From an uncultured Verrucomicrobia subdivision 3 bacterium (GTDB taxonomy: Bacteria > Verrucomicrobiota > Verrucomicrobiia > Limisphaerales > UBA11358): a DNA stretch of 35,237 nucleotides. The stretch is taken from positions 1 through 35,237 of the forward strand of contig CAINLR010000092.1 in assembly GCA_903850425.1 (NCBI GenBank). Reading direction: 5' to 3'. Below are positions 34,915 to 35,237 of this stretch, piece by piece. How positions within the stretch are numbered: position 1 is the first letter of the stretch; the number at the start of each line of letters is the position of its first letter. Both the position numbers and the translations under genes were made by a program. Below the pieces are notes generated by a model, which saw nothing but the letters and a program-made list of their open reading frames with translations, was not told the origin of the DNA and did not search any database.

Positions 34915-35201
34915 GAGGCCAACCCTGAACGCCTGTCGAACTGCCGCAACGTATGGCCAACCATCGAACCAATCACGCCCCAGCGCCGACCCTTGGGGAT
35001 GGAAGGGTCGAAAGCGCAAGGGATGGGTGGGGGCTTCAGGGGAAAGACGCCCCGACCTGACTTCATCAAACAGCGGAGCGGCGACGTTGGCGTGAAGGAT
35101 GCCTGCAAACTGGCGCGATGACTGCCCGCACGAATGCGAGGTGCGGATTAGCAGTCGCCGTGACAGTGCAGCAGCGGGATAGCACACAACGCCATATTGT
35201 G
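34915..35201 (+). ncRNA. Highly structured RNA; candidate HEARO / omega RNA of an IscB- or IsrB-type element
   Basis: The sequence after the terminase stop has several strong nested stems. Stem A: CGACCCTT (34,987-34,994) with AAGGGTCG (35,003-35,010), enclosed by GCGC (34,983-34,986) / GCGC (35,014-35,017). Stem B: GGGGC (35,030-35,034) with GCCCC (35,049-35,053). Loop TCAGG (35,036-35,040) pairs CCTGA (35,056-35,060), a pseudoknot. Stem C: GACTGC plus CCGCAC (35,120-35,131) with GTGCGG (35,141-35,146) and GCAGTC (35,151-35,156), extended by GGC/GCC. Stem D: CACAA (35,185-35,189) with TTGTG (35,197-35,201). Size, pseudoknot and GGATGCC...CTGGCG segments resemble my memory of HEARO RNAs, which lie 5' of IscB/IsrB genes. 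Family identity is from recall, not a covariance search; a group II intron end is the main alternative. Confidence 0.55.
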
Positions 35202-35237
35202 CGTCATTTACTTCCAGCACAGGGTCTCGGGGTTCCC
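35199..35237 (+). CDS. Possible 5' end of an IscB/IsrB-like ORF, cut by the window edge
   Basis: A GTG-initiated frame reads MRHLLPAQGLGVP and is open at the last base of the window. IscB-family proteins begin near a PVLD...PLMP motif, so a following VLD would fit, but only 13 residues are visible. The call rests almost entirely on its position right after the putative HEARO RNA. It could equally be random sequence. Confidence 0.25.
   Translation, partial: MRHLLPAQGLGVP

Noticed and set aside
34912-35220. 102-codon minus-strand ORF after the terminase
   Set aside because: It runs opposite the structured RNA, has no recognisable domain, and its reading frame is explained by the GC-rich stems.

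Overview
The window looks like a chromosomal segment of a Verrucomicrobiota bacterium (Pedosphaera/Limisphaerales-like) carrying a prophage or phage-like integrative element. The lineage is inferred from three things: moderately high GC with frequent genes lacking a clear Shine-Dalgarno, a BspA-like leucine-rich-repeat protein ending in a Thr/Asn-rich domain of the type common in that phylum (C-terminus ...ACFYRLRSP), and a long host inverted repeat built on GGCTGCGACGCCCC. No rRNA or other phylogenetic marker is present, so this is only a suggestion.

Positions 1-11,433 are host chromosome, almost all on the minus strand. They hold a partial coiled-coil/TM protein, cytochrome bd oxidase (cydAB), a glucose-dehydrogenase-like SDR, a sugar-permease-like MFS transporter, a GMC oxidoreductase, a GH63-type glucosidase, and a Prc/Tsp-like S41 protease truncated before its catalytic serine. 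The glucosidase, oxidoreductases, permease and quinol oxidase could form a glucoside-to-electron-transport set; that is inference from adjacency.

Positions 11,434-24,000 are accessory. An 850-bp non-coding stretch leads to a tyrosine recombinase (12,285-13,325). Then, on the minus strand, come an AT-rich BspA-like surface protein and a tightly coupled operon: HTH-fused hsdM, hsdS, hsdR, a YgjP/DUF45 metallopeptidase, and a DUF3800 protein.

Positions 24,653-34,909 are a plus-strand phage early/replication and packaging module: an unknown wHTH-like protein, hairpins and terminators with a candidate small RNA, an excisionase-like HTH protein, a small membrane protein, a PD-(D/E)XK nuclease, an SSB-like protein with an acidic tip, a DnaQ-like exonuclease, a Pif1/RecD-like helicase, a small protein, a prim-pol/SF3 helicase, a zinc-finger protein, and the small and large terminase subunits. 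The zinc-finger gene contains five copies of a 17-bp iteron-like repeat, two in one orientation and three in the other, flanking an AT-rich stretch: a candidate replication origin. Structural genes would lie to the right of the window.

The last 320 bp, directly after the terminase stop, form a dense set of nested hairpins and a pseudoknot with no long ORF. I interpret this as a HEARO/omega RNA, the guide RNA of IscB/IsrB-type OMEGA nucleases. An open frame that would begin the nuclease runs off the window edge. This is the most interesting feature here.
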